From assembly GCF_000315015.1 (NCBI RefSeq), contig NZ_BAEP01000070.1, forward strand, positions 1-64,000: a stretch of DNA of 64,000 nt, written 5' to 3'. This document shows, piece by piece, positions 37,171 through 46,115 of the stretch. Every line of letters begins with the position of its first letter. Within the stretch, counting starts at the first letter, position 1. The stretch is from Paraglaciecola mesophila KMM 241. GTDB taxonomy: Bacteria; Pseudomonadota; Gammaproteobacteria; Enterobacterales; Alteromonadaceae. The notes beneath the pieces were generated by a model that was given only the letters and a program-made list of their open reading frames with translations, was not told the DNA's origin and searched no databases. The position numbers were made by a program, and so were the translations under genes.

Positions 37171-37578
37171 ATGATTAGTACTCTTGTAACCAAAAATCAT
37201 CATCCGATCATCTATCTGGTAGATCACCAGAAAGATGCTCGAACAGCACTCTCAAAACTACTTTCTCCCCTGGAGGTAACAATTAAGTGTTTTGCCAGTG
37301 CAGAGAGCTTTATGCGTCAGCAGATCAGTGATGACGCCATTGGTATGATCATTGAGGCACACCTTGAAGGTAAAAAAGACAGTGGCATAGAGCTGCTTGA
37401 AACGCTCGTTAAAAGTGGGTGTCATTTACCGACTATTATTCTGGCAAGTTCCAGTGACATACCCACTGCTGTAAGAGCTATGCGTGCTAACGCGACTGAT
37501 TTTATTGAGAGACCCTTTATAGAGCATCTATTAGTGCGTGACGTACAACAGATAATAAACGGCGCAAAGGCTCATTGA
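37171..37578 (+). CDS. Stand-alone degenerate (pseudo-)receiver
   Basis: This 135-residue single domain aligns with the FixJ receiver (AVRAMRANATDFIERPF against AVEAMKKGAIEFIQKPF) but has lost the catalytic set. The Asp66 equivalent is Glu62, Thr94 is Ala92 and Lys116 is Arg114, and the acid pocket is Asp18-His19 rather than two acids. It cannot be phosphorylated normally. The Glu may mimic an active state, or it may bind the kinase or regulator as a decoy. It is 127 bases after the FixJ-like gene, with a weak ribosome site. Confidence 0.85.
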   Translation: MISTLVTKNHHPIIYLVDHQKDARTALSKLLSPLEVTIKCFASAESFMRQQISDDAIGMIIEAHLEGKKDSGIELLETLVKSGCHLPTIILASSSDIPTAVRAMRANATDFIERPFIEHLLVRDVQQIINGAKAH

Positions 37579-37756
37579 GTATTGTGTCATTCAAAACACA
37601 TATCGCTATAAGCTATTCTTCATTCCTGAACACAATAGCAACAGCCAAGGTTACAACAAGTCGTGTCACACTTAGCAGTCGCCATTCCAATGTAGCGCTT
37701 ACTAATAGCGCCATATCAACCAGTGTTGTTAGGTTCTATTTTTAAGTTCAGTGCCG

Positions 37757-38179
37757 CTATACTTTTACCGCTAGCACATCACACTTGACCCCGTGCAGTA
37801 CACCATTAGCGGTGGATCCTAACAGCAGTTTTAGCCCACTTTGGCCATGCGTACCGATAACAATTAAGTCAGCTCCTATCCGCTCTGCATATCGGTGTAT
37901 TTCATCAGCAGGAGAGCCCACCGCTACGTGCGTGTTCTCTTTTGGTACTCCTGATGTCACGGCAATTTCCTCTAGTCTGTGTTCAGATTGTTCTTGCAGG
38001 TTTATTAGTTCGTCATTTTCAAACGCAATACCATAGGGCTCGAAATACGTTTGTGCAAACGTGACATACAACAAATTTAGTTTTGAGGGTGAATCAGCCA
38101 CTGCGAGCGCTTTGCTCATCACTAAATTCCCAGGGCTGTTAATATCTAACGCAACCAATATCTTTTGATAACCAAGCAT
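37757..38179 (-). CDS. Universal stress protein UspA
   Basis: A 140-residue single Usp domain. It starts MLGYQKILVALDINSPGN and ends with the ATP-loop pattern GTHGQSGLKLLLGSTANGVLHGVKCDVLAVKV. AAGGAG precedes ATG 38179. An FNR-like site lies about 107 bp upstream, in keeping with oxygen-controlled usp genes in other gammaproteobacteria. Confidence 0.94.
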   Translation of the reverse strand: MLGYQKILVALDINSPGNLVMSKALAVADSPSKLNLLYVTFAQTYFEPYGIAFENDELINLQEQSEHRLEEIAVTSGVPKENTHVAVGSPADEIHRYAERIGADLIVIGTHGQSGLKLLLGSTANGVLHGVKCDVLAVKV

Positions 38180-38622
38180 TGTTTTCTCCTTATTACTGAT
38201 GTTAACGGTGACTTATTCATACCGTAAATGGATTCACTAATACCAATCCCACAATATGATTAAAGCCGATTTGAGAAAAAGCAGCTTGATCCATGTCAAC
38301 ACAAGTCCGAATAAGGCGAACAGAGCTATCAGAGCGCAAGTGATCCCACCCTCGGAACATGCTGCATAGCGAATGAACCAGCAAACTTAGCCTGTTGGCA
38401 TAAGTGCTAGTTAGGCTTTGAATATATTAATGGAGGCGAAGGTTTCGACAGAGAGGATTACAAAGCTCAACTCAGAGTAGCGGAAGGCTAGCGTTAATAA
38501 TACAACGCTTATATCAACAGCCAGCTTAGCAATGCCAATGTAAGTACCAGTGCCAATCAATATAAGCGCTTCTTAAAGCTAAAATGTTTTCAAAGCATAA
38601 TGGGTGAGCCAAATCTTAGCTA
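38180..38622. other. Intergenic region
   Basis: No supported gene. It contains the FNR-like site at 38286-38299 and a stretch at 38510-38580 rich in AAY and AGY codon-like units with no start codon, resembling the composition at 32030-32130. Confidence 0.45.
38286..38299 (-). promoter_or_regulatory. FNR-like box upstream of uspA
   Basis: TTGATCCATGTCAA matches the FNR consensus at nine of ten positions, about 113 bp (centre) before the uspA ATG. Confidence 0.5.
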
Positions 38623-38802
38623 TTAGTGCGAGAAGCGATGAGGTTGGTCTTCATCATTCCACTTGGACTTATACCTGTTGACTTGCAAAGGCTTATGCAA
38701 GGAGCGAGACGTTCTGTTAAGCTTTCGAAACGTACCATCAATATAATTTTCGATAGATTCAATATCTACGTGTAGGTTGTATCTGTCTTGGAATGTTTTC
38801 AT
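38623..38802 (-). CDS. Small basic protein of unknown function (59 aa)
   Basis: A 60-codon frame starts at ATG 38802 behind a strong AAGGAG at normal spacing and ends at 38623. The product starts MKTFQDRYNLHVDIESIENY and ends HRFSH; it is hydrophilic, with a basic centre and no membrane segment. I do not recognise a family. The strong ribosome site and balanced composition make it a credible gene. It lies between uspA and the copper operon on the same strand. Confidence 0.62.
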   Translation of the reverse strand: MKTFQDRYNLHVDIESIENYIDGTFRKLNRTSRSLHKPLQVNRYKSKWNDEDQPHRFSH

Positions 38803-38981
38803 TGTGACTCTCCTTACTGGCTATATCAGTGGTGTAACGTATCTTTGCTATCCGTTATCACGCTCGTTTGTTAAAACATGATGTCTTATCAATGTTATAG
38901 CAATGGATATGCCAAACTTATAGTCATCGAGAAAGCGCCACTACGCCAGTATATTAAAGGCGCGAAGCGCCAAGTTCGCAG

Positions 38982-39006
38982 ATAAAAACACTCTCACAAG
39001 AGTGTT
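38982..39006 (-). terminator. Rho-independent terminator after the copper operon
   Basis: On the minus strand, AACACTCT and AGAGTGTT (38987-38994 and 38999-39006) form a perfect 8-bp stem with a four-base loop, followed by TTTTTATC. It ends the merR-copA-cupredoxin transcript. Confidence 0.82.
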
Positions 39007-39068
39007 AAGGCAGCAAATTTCACCGTGAAGGTGAAATAATTACACGCGGCTCTACCCTGCCCCAAAAT

Positions 39069-39422
39069 TCACTCAGAGATGATCTTTCCTTTATACATTT
39101 GCATTTGGCAGTGAAAGTCATATTCGCCCTCACTTAGCCCAGGTAGCTCTATACGGTTACCTTGTCCCATTTTTAAGCCCAAACTTAAGTCCAATTGGGG
39201 GAAGATGACTGTTTCAGCGCAAGGTGCAGGGTCCTGTCGGTCAAAATCCAGCGTTATCTTCGTACCTGCGCTCACAGAGATATTGCTAGGTTGGTAAATG
39301 CCATTGTTTACTAAAATCTTAATTTGGTTACTGGTAGATTGCGTAGGCTTTGGCGTGTAAAGCCAAAACCACCACACGATAGCCGCGATAAGCAGTACAC
39401 CTAATAGGTTAATTATTAACAT
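39069..39422 (-). CDS. Membrane-anchored cupredoxin-like protein
   Basis: A 117-residue protein with one N-terminal helix (residues 3-22) and a periplasmic cupredoxin-like domain. DPAPCAETVIFP supplies a cysteine and YDFHCQMQMYKG a His-Cys-Met cluster, plausible copper ligands. It lies 35 bases after copA in the same operon, so it probably binds periplasmic copper handled by the ATPase. The exact role, chaperone or sink, is inference. Confidence 0.83.
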   Translation of the reverse strand: MLIINLLGVLLIAAIVWWFWLYTPKPTQSTSNQIKILVNNGIYQPSNISVSAGTKITLDFDRQDPAPCAETVIFPQLDLSLGLKMGQGNRIELPGLSEGEYDFHCQMQMYKGKIISE

Positions 39423-39457
39423 CCGTTAACTCCAAACATGTCTTATAAAAATACGCA

Positions 39458-41710
39458 CTAAGCTGTTTTATTAGCCTTGAAAAAGCGTAATCGATTTGCG
39501 TTACTCACCACAGTTAATGACGACATTGCCATGGCCGCCCCCGCGACTACAGGGTTAAGCAAAATGCCAAAAAATGGAAATAACACGCCGGCTGCAATAG
39601 GGATTCCAGCAACATTATAAATAAACGCGCCGAAGAGATTTTGTTTGATATTGGTGATAGTGGCTTGGCTTATTGCCAGCGCATCAGCCAAACCATGCAA
39701 GGAGCCGCGCATTAACGTTACATCCGCACTTTCAATCGCAACATCTGTGCCGGTTCCTATTGCGAACCCGACATCGGCTTGAGCAAGTGCTGGGGCATCA
39801 TTGATACCATCCCCTGTCATTCCGACAACTTCCCCGCATTTTTGGCGCTTGATTACTTCTTCCACTTTGTCTTGTGGCATAACCTGAGCAATGTAATCAT
39901 CAATACCCACTCGCTGTGCAACTGCCTTCGCTGTAGCCTCGTTATCGCCAGTTAGCATGACAAGGTGGATACCCTTGTTTTGCAACCGTTTTATTGCTGC
40001 TAATGAATCGTTTTTAATAGGATCTGATACCGCGATCAAAGCACTCAGTTTTTGATTTACCGCAAAATACATAGGCGTCTTAGCATCATTTGCTAGTGTC
40101 TCAGCTTGTACAACAGCAAGGCTAACGTCTATCCCAAATTCGCGCATTAGCGCTTCGTTACCAAATAACAAATGCTCACCATTTAGAGTGCCGGTCACCC
40201 CTTTACCGGTGATCGCGTCAAACTCAGTTACCGAGTTAAGCGGGTAATTGCGCTGTTTTGCATAGTCGACTATCGCTTGGGCTAACGGGTGCTCAGACTG
40301 ACTTTCTAAACTGGCTACTAACGCCATTACACTAGACTCTTGACGTTGATCATACGTTGATATGTCGGTTACTTCGGGTTGACCTTGGGTAATTGTTCCT
40401 GTTTTATCCAACAACATGGTAGTAATTTTTGAGGCGCTTTGTAATGCCTCACCATTCCTGATCAGTACCCCAGCCTCGGCCGCTTTACCAACACCTACCA
40501 TAACAGACATAGGTGTCGCTAAGCCTAATGCACAAGGACAAGCAATAATCAGCACAGTAGTAATAGCCGTGATCGCATAAGCAATGGCTGGCTGAGGCCC
40601 AAAATTGAGCCAGGCCAAACCTGCAATCACTGCCAGAATCATAACGATTGGCACAAAATAACCAGAAATCACGTCTGCTAAGCGCCCTATGGAAGGCTTA
40701 GAATTCTGCGCCCTTTTAACCATATTAATGATATGAGATAGGGTGGTGTCTTTGCCCACATGTGTCGCGCTAAACAACATACTACCGGTTTTATTAATGC
40801 TGCCGGCGACCACTTTGTCGCCCACGGCCTTGTTAACTGGCATAGGCTCACCCGTGAGCATGGATTCGTCCACTGTACTTTTTCCGTCTGTCAGTTCGCC
40901 GTCCACAGGGATTTTCTCACCGGGTCGAACTCGCACAATATCGTTAATCTGAACCTGGGCTATCTCAACGTCTTGCTCTTGCCCATTTCTCACCACTCGC
41001 GCGGTTTTTGCTTGCAATCCAATCAGTCTCTTAATCGCCTCGGAGGTGCGCCCTCTTGCCTTAACTTCAAACGCTAGCCCGAGATTAATAAGCCCTATGA
41101 TCATTGCTGATGCTTCAAAATACACATGTCTCGCCACATCAGGTAACAGGTTAGGTGCTACTATGACCAACATTGAATAAGCCCAAGCAGTACCTGTACC
41201 GAGCGCTATCAGGGTATCCATATTTGCTGAGTGATTTTTGAAGGACTGCCACGCACCAAGATAAAAGTGTTTACCTGTGCCTATCATTACGCCCAAGGTG
41301 ATGAACCCAACAACCGCCCATCCTATGCGCTGATTAAACGTGTTAACACTCATGTCGCCGATAAATAAACCATATAGCATTAAAGGTATGCCTAGGCCCA
41401 AAGCAATGACCATATTGCGCATCAGTTTTTTATAATGCGCTTCATCTGCTTGGGCTTTTTCATCCAATGCATCCTGTTCTGAGACCGAATTCATCGGCGT
41501 GGCGTCATAACCAATATCCTTCACGGAATCGATTAATGCATGACTGTTTACATCGCCATCAATTGTGACGGTTCGTTGTGCAAAGTTCATTTCTACACCA
41601 GTCACTCCTTCGACACCTGCTAACGCTTTCTCAATCTTATTCACACAACTTGCGCAGCTTGCTCCCTCAATTATGAAGCTCTGGGTTTTTACTTTGCCTT
41701 TATTGCTCAT
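39458..41710 (-). CDS. copA: Copper-exporting P1B-type ATPase
   Basis: A 750-residue pump. One N-terminal metal-binding domain has GASCASC (Cys19 and Cys22). About eight helices follow, with the intramembrane ACPCALG metal site, the phosphorylated DKTGT motif, HP in SEHPLAQA and [10 protein letters not shown]. These mark a Cu(I) exporter from cytoplasm to periplasm. ATG 41710 follows GGAGG and overlaps the merR stop by 11 bases. Confidence 0.95.
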   Translation of the reverse strand: MSNKGKVKTQSFIIEGASCASCVNKIEKALAGVEGVTGVEMNFAQRTVTIDGDVNSHALIDSVKDIGYDATPMNSVSEQDALDEKAQADEAHYKKLMRNMVIALGLGIPLMLYGLFIGDMSVNTFNQRIGWAVVGFITLGVMIGTGKHFYLGAWQSFKNHSANMDTLIALGTGTAWAYSMLVIVAPNLLPDVARHVYFEASAMIIGLINLGLAFEVKARGRTSEAIKRLIGLQAKTARVVRNGQEQDVEIAQVQINDIVRVRPGEKIPVDGELTDGKSTVDESMLTGEPMPVNKAVGDKVVAGSINKTGSMLFSATHVGKDTTLSHIINMVKRAQNSKPSIGRLADVISGYFVPIVMILAVIAGLAWLNFGPQPAIAYAITAITTVLIIACPCALGLATPMSVMVGVGKAAEAGVLIRNGEALQSASKITTMLLDKTGTITQGQPEVTDISTYDQRQESSVMALVASLESQSEHPLAQAIVDYAKQRNYPLNSVTEFDAITGKGVTGTLNGEHLLFGNEALMREFGIDVSLAVVQAETLANDAKTPMYFAVNQKLSALIAVSDPIKNDSLAAIKRLQNKGIHLVMLTGDNEATAKAVAQRVGIDDYIAQVMPQDKVEEVIKRQKCGEVVGMTGDGINDAPALAQADVGFAIGTGTDVAIESADVTLMRGSLHGLADALAISQATITNIKQNLFGAFIYNVAGIPIAAGVLFPFFGILLNPVVAGAAMAMSSLTVVSNANRLRFFKANKTA

Positions 41711-42131
41711 TTTTGGCCTCCATTGTTATGGGATCGACAAACGATTCGATCAAACTACACACCTGTTCAGCATTGGCACCATCTGGTGACTTGTCCCATT
41801 GCACGAGAGCTGATTGCATACGATTACGCAGCGCTAGCGTCTCTTTAAATAGCACCTCCGTTTCTTCTAATCGTTGGCTGATGAGCTTCCTTGTTAACGG
41901 ACAAGGACAATTCCCCTGCTCAGACTCACTGATAATACTGTGTATATCTTTGACAGAAAATCCTAGTTGTCTTGCGCTTAATATAAAACGCAAGCGTCGC
42001 AAATCGTCAGCGCTATATAAGTGATAGCCGTTCATGTCACTAATAGCAGGAGTCAGTAGTTTCACTCGTGTGTAATAGCGCACGGTGTCAGTTGTTACAC
42101 CTACGAAATCTGCTAATTGCTTGACCAACAT
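41700..42131 (-). CDS. MerR-family copper-type regulator
   Basis: A 143-residue regulator. The N-terminal helix-turn-helix ([20 protein letters not shown]) and the coiled coil precede a metal-loop [11 protein letters not shown] with two close cysteines. This differs in spacing from the CueR C-x7-C loop but resembles other copper or thiol-sensing MerR proteins. It is first in the operon with copA, and a 19-bp-spacer promoter with dyad lies upstream, so it autoregulates. Confidence 0.92.
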   Translation of the reverse strand: MLVKQLADFVGVTTDTVRYYTRVKLLTPAISDMNGYHLYSADDLRRLRFILSARQLGFSVKDIHSIISESEQGNCPCPLTRKLISQRLEETEVLFKETLALRNRMQSALVQWDKSPDGANAEQVCSLIESFVDPITMEAKNEQ

Positions 42132-42173
42132 ATTTTGCTCCTATGTTTAGGCTGAGATTGAGCTAATGCAATC

Positions 42174-42204
42174 ATGTTAAACCTATGTGCTGCTCATAGG
42201 TCAA
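42174..42204 (-). promoter_or_regulatory. MerR-type promoter and operator of the copper operon
   Basis: On the minus strand, TTGACC (42204-42199) and TAACAT (42179-42174) are separated by 19 bp, the long spacer typical of MerR-activated promoters. Inside lies the perfect dyad ACCTATG-N7-CATAGGT (42181-42201). Confidence 0.82.
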
Positions 42205-42337
42205 GCTCAAAGTGTTCGATAAAAAAAATTATAAGATGAGAATACGATACACAGACAACGGCGAAGATTAGAGCGTGCTAAAGGGCTCGAAATAACGAAC
42301 AAGGATGAATAGCAAATAGCAGGGAAATGTTGAAGTC

Positions 42338-43258
42338 TTATATGACCTTGTTGCGCCCGGTGTGCTTCGCTTTGTAGAGCTTTTTATCTGCCATGGAAAT
42401 AAGATCACTCGAATAATCTTGGTCTGGCAAAATAGTAGATACACCAATACTGACCGTCAAAATTTGATGCGGTGACAGCCGGTGAGAGATTTTCAGTTGG
42501 TCAACCGCCTGTTGAATCTGTTTAGCAACGTGCTTTGCACCGCGTTCGTCTGTATTTGGCAACACACACGTGAATTCCTCCCCACCATATCGAGCCGCGA
42601 TGTCTGTTGGGCGATTCAAGCTGCTCCTCACTGTCAAAGCCACAAGTTTTAACTGGTCGTCGGCCACCAGATGACCGTATTCGTCGTTATACTGTTTGAA
42701 TAAATCAATATCGACCATGAGTAAAGAAATCGGCTGCTTAGTGCGTTTCGCTTGCGCTACTTGCTTAGCCAAATACTCGTCCAAATAGCGGCGGTTATAA
42801 ACCCCGGTTAAGCCATCTAAATAGGCTAGCTTCTTAAGAACATCTGCTTGAAACTTTAATGTCAGGTGCGCCCTCACACGATTTTTTAACGGCAATGGAT
42901 TCACCGGCTTCACCATATAATCTATGCCACCGGCTTGCCAGCAAGCGTTTTCTTCCTCTGAGCGCTGCAATGAGGTAATAAATACAATCGGAATGTCATT
43001 TATTTCAGGATCGTTCTTAATAATTCTACAGGTAGTAAGGCCATCTAAATTCGGCATTATAACGTCCATCAAAATAAGATCTGGTGCGTCACGTAAGCAA
43101 ATATCTAATGCTTCTTGGCCCGTTTTGGCGAAGTTTAATTGGTAGCTATCCCCCAGTATTTGGTTGATCACCTGAATATTAATAGGCTGATCGTCCACCA
43201 CTAAAATTTTTGCATTCGCTAACGAGTCTCTCGTCAGAAATGTAGAGGGTTGATTCAA
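42338..43258 (-). CDS. Response regulator with GGDEF domain (diguanylate cyclase)
   Basis: About 306 residues. An N-terminal receiver (ILVVDDQPINIQVINQIL, phosphoacceptor in LILMDVIMPNLDG, Lys in YMVKPVNP) is joined to a GGDEF domain whose active motif reads YGGEEF, compatible with cyclic-di-GMP synthesis. KKLYKAKHTGRNKV is the usual C-terminus. I prefer TTG 43258, seven bases after AAGGAG; ATG 43312 gives 18 more residues but has no ribosome site. It is monocistronic. Confidence 0.92.
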   Translation of the reverse strand: MNQPSTFLTRDSLANAKILVVDDQPINIQVINQILGDSYQLNFAKTGQEALDICLRDAPDLILMDVIMPNLDGLTTCRIIKNDPEINDIPIVFITSLQRSEEENACWQAGGIDYMVKPVNPLPLKNRVRAHLTLKFQADVLKKLAYLDGLTGVYNRRYLDEYLAKQVAQAKRTKQPISLLMVDIDLFKQYNDEYGHLVADDQLKLVALTVRSSLNRPTDIAARYGGEEFTCVLPNTDERGAKHVAKQIQQAVDQLKISHRLSPHQILTVSIGVSTILPDQDYSSDLISMADKKLYKAKHTGRNKVI

Positions 43259-43529
43259 AAGTAAACTCCTTTCTAGTAGAAAACTAATATCAGTCTTGCT
43301 TTTTAATACCATTTGCTAAGCAAAATCTATTCCTAAAAGTGAGAAAAATAATACTGGTCGTGGGTTAGATAAATCCTAAATGAGTTGAAAAGAGAGCATG
43401 GCAGATTAAGCCAAAAGCGGTACTTAATTCACACAGTACGTGCCTTATTTGAGCAAGTTAATCTAACCATTAATTAGATAAAATCAAAGAAAAATTATAA
43501 TTAATAGTACAAGTAAAGTAGTGTTAAAA

Positions 43530-43570
43530 TTGCTCACTATCAATATGTTTGAACAAACCAAGAGTACAAT
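43530..43570 (+). promoter_or_regulatory. FNR-activated promoter of ldhA-pfkA
   Basis: TTGCTCACTATCAA (43530-43543, nine of ten FNR positions) is centred about 41 bp upstream of the start expected from the -10 TACAAT (43565-43570). This is class II FNR promoter geometry. Confidence 0.72.
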
Positions 43571-43611
43571 AATTTTTTTGCTAATGGGTTAAACGCTTAA
43601 GGAACAAATTG

Positions 43612-44610
43612 ATGAAAATTGCTTTTTATAATACCAAAGCCTATGACCGAGAATACTTTACGAAAGAGAACGAAGAGCATCATCACGACATTCGCTATTT
43701 TGAACCGCATCTAAATGCTCAGACGGTAAACTTGATAACCGATGAAGTAGCCGTTTGTGCGTTTATTAATGATTGCCTTAACGCTGAAGTGCTTGGCGCG
43801 TTAAAAAACAAAGGCATTCAATTAATTGCACTTCGCTCTGCGGGCTTTAATCATGTAGATTTAGCGGCTGCAGAACAACTAGGTATGAGTGTGGTTCGCG
43901 TACCGGCCTACTCCCCTTACGCCGTTGCTGAGCATGCTGTCGCCTTATTGATGACCCTTAACCGCCGGGTTCACAGAGCCTATAACCGCGTACGAGAAGG
44001 TGACTTTTCGCTCAATAATTTAATGGGCTACGATATTCACGGCAAAACAGTGGGTGTTATTGGTACCGGTAAAATTGGTCAAATCTTCAGTAAAATAATG
44101 CTTGGCTTTGGTTGTCGTGTTATTGCCTATGATGTGCAAAAAAATGACTCATGTATCGATAATGGTGTTGAGTACGTCTCGCTAGAAACACTGTTCCAGC
44201 GTAGTGATATTATTTCACTGCACTGTCCCCTTAACGATTCAACTCACCATTTGATTGACGAAGCGGCGTTAGCAAAAATGAAACCTAACGTAACGATTAT
44301 CAACACCAGTCGTGGCAAATTAATTGATACTAAAGCGGCAATTAAAGTGCTTAAAGCTGGGAAGATTGGCTTGCTAGGACTGGACGTGTACGAGGAAGAG
44401 GAAGCACTCTTCTTTGAAGATTTATCAGACAGCGTCATCCAAGATGATGTTTTTTCGCGCCTGACTACCTTTCCAAATGTACTTGTGACTTGTCATCAAG
44501 CCTTTTTCACTAAAGAAGCGATGGTAAAAATTGCACAAGTCACCTTGGATAATATCTATCAGTTTGAACATAATGGAGCCGTCGTTAATGGCGTTACAAA
44601 CCCACAATAA
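43612..44610 (+). CDS. ldhA: D-lactate dehydrogenase (2-hydroxyacid dehydrogenase, LdhA type)
   Basis: A 332-residue NAD-dependent enzyme reducing pyruvate to D-lactate in fermentation. The Rossmann motif GVIGTGKIGQIFSKIM, the catalytic Arg in RSAGFNHVDL, Glu in GLDVYEEEE and His in TCHQAFFT are seen. ATG 43612 lies eight bases after AAGGA. It overlaps pfkA by 23 bases and has an FNR promoter, fitting anaerobic energy metabolism. Confidence 0.93.
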   Translation: MKIAFYNTKAYDREYFTKENEEHHHDIRYFEPHLNAQTVNLITDEVAVCAFINDCLNAEVLGALKNKGIQLIALRSAGFNHVDLAAAEQLGMSVVRVPAYSPYAVAEHAVALLMTLNRRVHRAYNRVREGDFSLNNLMGYDIHGKTVGVIGTGKIGQIFSKIMLGFGCRVIAYDVQKNDSCIDNGVEYVSLETLFQRSDIISLHCPLNDSTHHLIDEAALAKMKPNVTIINTSRGKLIDTKAAIKVLKAGKIGLLGLDVYEEEEALFFEDLSDSVIQDDVFSRLTTFPNVLVTCHQAFFTKEAMVKIAQVTLDNIYQFEHNGAVVNGVTNPQ

Positions 44611-45694
44611 CCTGCGCGTTGGGATATTAACCGGCGGTGGCGACTGCCCTGGTCTGAACGCGGCTATACGTAGTGTCGCGAAAACACTTATGCTGACATC
44701 AAACGCCGAGATCATAGGCATTGAAGATGGGTTTTTAGGGTTTATTGAACGTCGTAGTCGCCCAATAAGTTATCAAGATTGCAGTGGAATTTTCGCGCTA
44801 GGCGGCACGATAATCGGTACCTGTAACCGTGCAGATCCCTTTAACTACAATGGCAGAGACTGTTCTAGTGAGGTAAAAGCCTATTATGACCAACTGCAAT
44901 TAGATGCACTCGTTATCATAGGTGGAGATGGCACCCTGAGCATTGGCTATGAGCTGAGCAAATTAGGTCTCAATGTTGTTGGGGTCCCTAAAACCATAGA
45001 CAACGACTTGATGTGCACTGAGCGAACATTCGGTTTTGACACTGCGGTCAGTATCGTCACTGATGCTATTGACCGTTTACGCACCACGGGACAATCTCAT
45101 AAGCGGATCATGATTGTTGAAACAATGGGACGAAACGCCGGGTGGATAGCCCTGCACGCGGGTGTTGCCGGGGGTGCCGATAGCATTCTTATTCCTGAGT
45201 ATCCATACGATATACAACGTGTTGCCAAAGCATGTACTGAACGTATGGGCTCCCATCACTTTTCTATCGTGGTAGTTGCAGAGGGAGCACGACCAGTAAA
45301 TGGCCGAGTAAGCGTAAGAGAAAACATCGCGGGTAGTCCTGAGCCATCCCGTTTAGGGGGGATCGGTGAACAATTGAAGGTGCAATTAGGGCAGTTTATG
45401 GATGCAGAGATTCGAGCGACTACCTTAGGCCATATTCAGCGTGGTGGCTCCCCTACGTCTTTCGACAGAATATTTGCCACGAATTTAGGCAGTTATGCCG
45501 CCAAATTAGTGGAAAGTAAACAATTCAACCGTGCAGTAATCCAAAAAGGCAATAGACTGTCCCACGTCGCACTTGAGAGTGTGGCAAACAAGACGCGTAA
45601 TGTACCCGCTGATGATTTAACACTTCAAACCGCTATCGCGATGGGAATCTGCTTCGGCACCCCGAACTTAAAGGCTTTTCCTCATGTTATGTAG
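44588..45694 (+). CDS. 6-phosphofructokinase
   Basis: A 368-residue enzyme phosphorylating fructose 6-phosphate. GILTGGGDCPGLNAAIR, GGDGTLSIG, PKTIDNDL and TTGQSHKRIMIVETMGRNAGW are PFK motifs. The GGDG glycine indicates ATP use, while the lysine in PKTIDND is typical of group III enzymes that span ATP and PPi forms. The ATG at 44588 inside ldhA is preferred because GGAG lies nine bases before. Co-transcription with ldhA pairs glycolysis and fermentation. Confidence 0.9.
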   Translation: MALQTHNNLRVGILTGGGDCPGLNAAIRSVAKTLMLTSNAEIIGIEDGFLGFIERRSRPISYQDCSGIFALGGTIIGTCNRADPFNYNGRDCSSEVKAYYDQLQLDALVIIGGDGTLSIGYELSKLGLNVVGVPKTIDNDLMCTERTFGFDTAVSIVTDAIDRLRTTGQSHKRIMIVETMGRNAGWIALHAGVAGGADSILIPEYPYDIQRVAKACTERMGSHHFSIVVVAEGARPVNGRVSVRENIAGSPEPSRLGGIGEQLKVQLGQFMDAEIRATTLGHIQRGGSPTSFDRIFATNLGSYAAKLVESKQFNRAVIQKGNRLSHVALESVANKTRNVPADDLTLQTAIAMGICFGTPNLKAFPHVM

Positions 45695-46037
45695 AATGTG
45701 CCTGAATGATATTTTTTAAATCACCCGTCACCACATAGAGGTGGGTATACCCCACCCTGTGCAGTTGTTCCGCACTCAGTGCTGCGCGCACCGCACTGGC
45801 ACAATGTAAATATATAGGCCGGGATCTATTCGGCTCTAAGGTAAGCATTTTCATTTCTAGTATGCCCCGAGGAATGTTTATTGCTCCTGTGACACTTTCT
45901 GTTTCATGCTCTGATGGCTCACGTACGTCAATCAGCAAACCATTGTCTTTTTTTCGATTGACTGCAGCCGTATCACAATCGAAATGTGGGATATGCTGTT
46001 TGATTTCTTCAACTATTTCCAACAACGTCTTAGCCAT
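45687..46037 (-). CDS. Rhodanese-like domain protein
   Basis: A 116-residue single rhodanese domain. LLIDVREPSEHETESVTGAINIPRG is characteristic and the catalytic cysteine is Cys79 in LHCASAVRA. It probably transfers sulfane sulfur in the cytoplasm. ATG 46037 follows AAGGG. Its 3' end overlaps the convergent phosphofructokinase by eight bases. Confidence 0.9.
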   Translation of the reverse strand: MAKTLLEIVEEIKQHIPHFDCDTAAVNRKKDNGLLIDVREPSEHETESVTGAINIPRGILEMKMLTLEPNRSRPIYLHCASAVRAALSAEQLHRVGYTHLYVVTGDLKNIIQAHST

Positions 46038-46115
46038 ATTTACCCTTAAATACATTGAAAATGAACGTATTAGCTTAACCTAACGTCCTTAGTGAGTCAT
46101 TGATGCTTTCGGGTA

